Origin: Patescibacteria group bacterium | Lineage (GTDB): Bacteria > Patescibacteriota > Minisyncoccia > UBA6257 > 02-FULL-45-10c | DNA length: 34,582 nucleotides | Direction: 5' to 3' | Assembly (NCBI GenBank): GCA_028865335.1 | Contig: JAGWKK010000005.1 | Coordinates: forward strand, 1-34,582 | Shown: in pieces, positions 33,829 to 34,582 of the stretch | How positions within the stretch are numbered: position 1 is the first letter of the stretch | How the letters are laid out: each line of letters begins with the position of its first letter | Notes under the pieces: generated by a model | Told to the model about the DNA's origin: nothing | Database searches by the model: none | What the model saw: only the letters and a program-made list of their open reading frames with translations | Made by a program: the position numbers and the translations under genes

Positions 33829-34377
33829 TTACGCTCCTGTCGCGCCGGCGACTTTCTTACCGGCCTTCATCTTGACGACCTCGCCTTTGTAGCGGATACC
33901 CTTGCCCTTATACGGTTCAGGCTTCTTGAGTGACCGGATCTGGGCGGCTACCTGGCCGACCGTATTCCGGTTTGCGCCGAAAATCTTGATGAAGCTCTTT
34001 TCGACGGAAATCTTGATGCCTTCCGGCGGCTGGAATTTCACCGGGTGCGAGAAACCGAGGTTCAGCACCAGCGTATTCCCTTCCATCGATGCGCGGAAGC
34101 CGACGCCCTGGATCTCCAGTTCTTTCAGGAATCCTGACGCGACGCCGTTGACCGCATTCTGCAGAAGCGCGCGCATGGTCCCCCAGTTTGCATTCGCCTG
34201 CTTGTGTCCGCCTTCCGAAGTGACGAGAAGCTCGTTGTCTTTCTGCTCAAGGGAGGTATACGGAAGAACGGCAAGCGCGATGCTTCCCTCCTTTCCCTTG
34301 ACCAGCACATCGTTCCCGTTGACGGTCACGGTGACGTTTGCGGGCACTGCGATTGGTTTTTTTCCTACTTTAGACAT
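33829..34377 (-). CDS. rplF: 50S ribosomal protein L6
   Basis: 'MSKVGKKPIAVPANVTVTVNGNDVLVKGKEGS', 'EIQGVGFRASMEGNTLVLNLGFSHPV', 'PEPYKGKGIRYKGEVV'. Confidence 0.97.
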   Translation of the reverse strand: MSKVGKKPIAVPANVTVTVNGNDVLVKGKEGSIALAVLPYTSLEQKDNELLVTSEGGHKQANANWGTMRALLQNAVNGVASGFLKELEIQGVGFRASMEGNTLVLNLGFSHPVKFQPPEGIKISVEKSFIKIFGANRNTVGQVAAQIRSLKKPEPYKGKGIRYKGEVVKMKAGKKVAGATGA

Positions 34378-34408
34378 ATCGTTGGATTAGTTATAGTGAG
34401 CCTGAAGA

Positions 34409-34582
34409 TTACCAGATTTCGAACAATAATTGTCCGCCGAGCTTCTGCATTTTCGCCGATTTGCCGTCCATGACACCCTTCGGCGTCGAAAGCACGAGCA
34501 TGCCGTATCCCTGGCGGATCGGGCGGATATCCTTATATCCGGCATACAGGCGGCGCGACGGCCGGCTCAATATCCGGACGCC
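34409..34582 (-). CDS. rpsH: 30S ribosomal protein S8, partial (C-terminal part; 5' end outside window)
   Basis: My translation: ...GVRILSRPSRRLYAGYKDIRPIRQGYGMLVLSTPKGVMDGKSAKMQKLGGQLLFEIW*. Confidence 0.9.
   Translation of the reverse strand, partial: GVRILSRPSRRLYAGYKDIRPIRQGYGMLVLSTPKGVMDGKSAKMQKLGGQLLFEIW

Noticed and set aside
1-34582. CRISPR arrays, tRNA or rRNA genes
   Set aside because: No regularly spaced direct repeats and no cloverleaf/TTCRA-type tRNA signatures seen by eye; tRNAscan/Infernal were not available to confirm.
1-34582. Alternative genetic code (UGA recoded, as in Gracilibacteria/SR1)
   Set aside because: UGA acts as a normal stop (e.g. 15573-15575) and conserved proteins end where expected without in-frame UGA.

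Overview
The window looks like a chromosomal segment of a Patescibacteria/CPR-type bacterium. The affiliation is an inference, based on the ribosomal gene order without rpmD, many small hypothetical proteins, and CPR-style housekeeping genes. Housekeeping content: gltX, murG and ftsW with an amidohydrolase; a TraD/HerA-like ATPase pair; ychF; ftsQ; serS; lysS-greA; and the end of the spc ribosomal operon (map, adk, secY, rplO, rpsE, rplR, rplF, partial rpsH). It also holds several GT-C type membrane glycosyltransferases. The ORF track misses two items I could read directly: an edge-truncated Y1/REP-associated transposase at 1-409(-) and a 51-aa membrane protein at 29437-29592(-). Main unusual signals: (i) a 132-bp inverted-repeat element flanked by TATG, whose conceptual removal restores an extended -10 promoter exactly 6 nt upstream of a glycosyltransferase start codon; (ii) a REP-like hairpin upstream of the transposase, with a 21-nt identical inverted copy inside its coding sequence; (iii) an accessory island (~13.4-16.5 kb) of orphan genes with strong divergent promoters, a structured leader and two identical terminators, next to a partial duplication of the ychF 3' end; (iv) a structured leader/attenuator candidate at 24.43-24.54 kb; (v) a membrane-anchored matrixin-like protease. 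No searches were run. All homology calls come from reading the proteins and from memory of the families.
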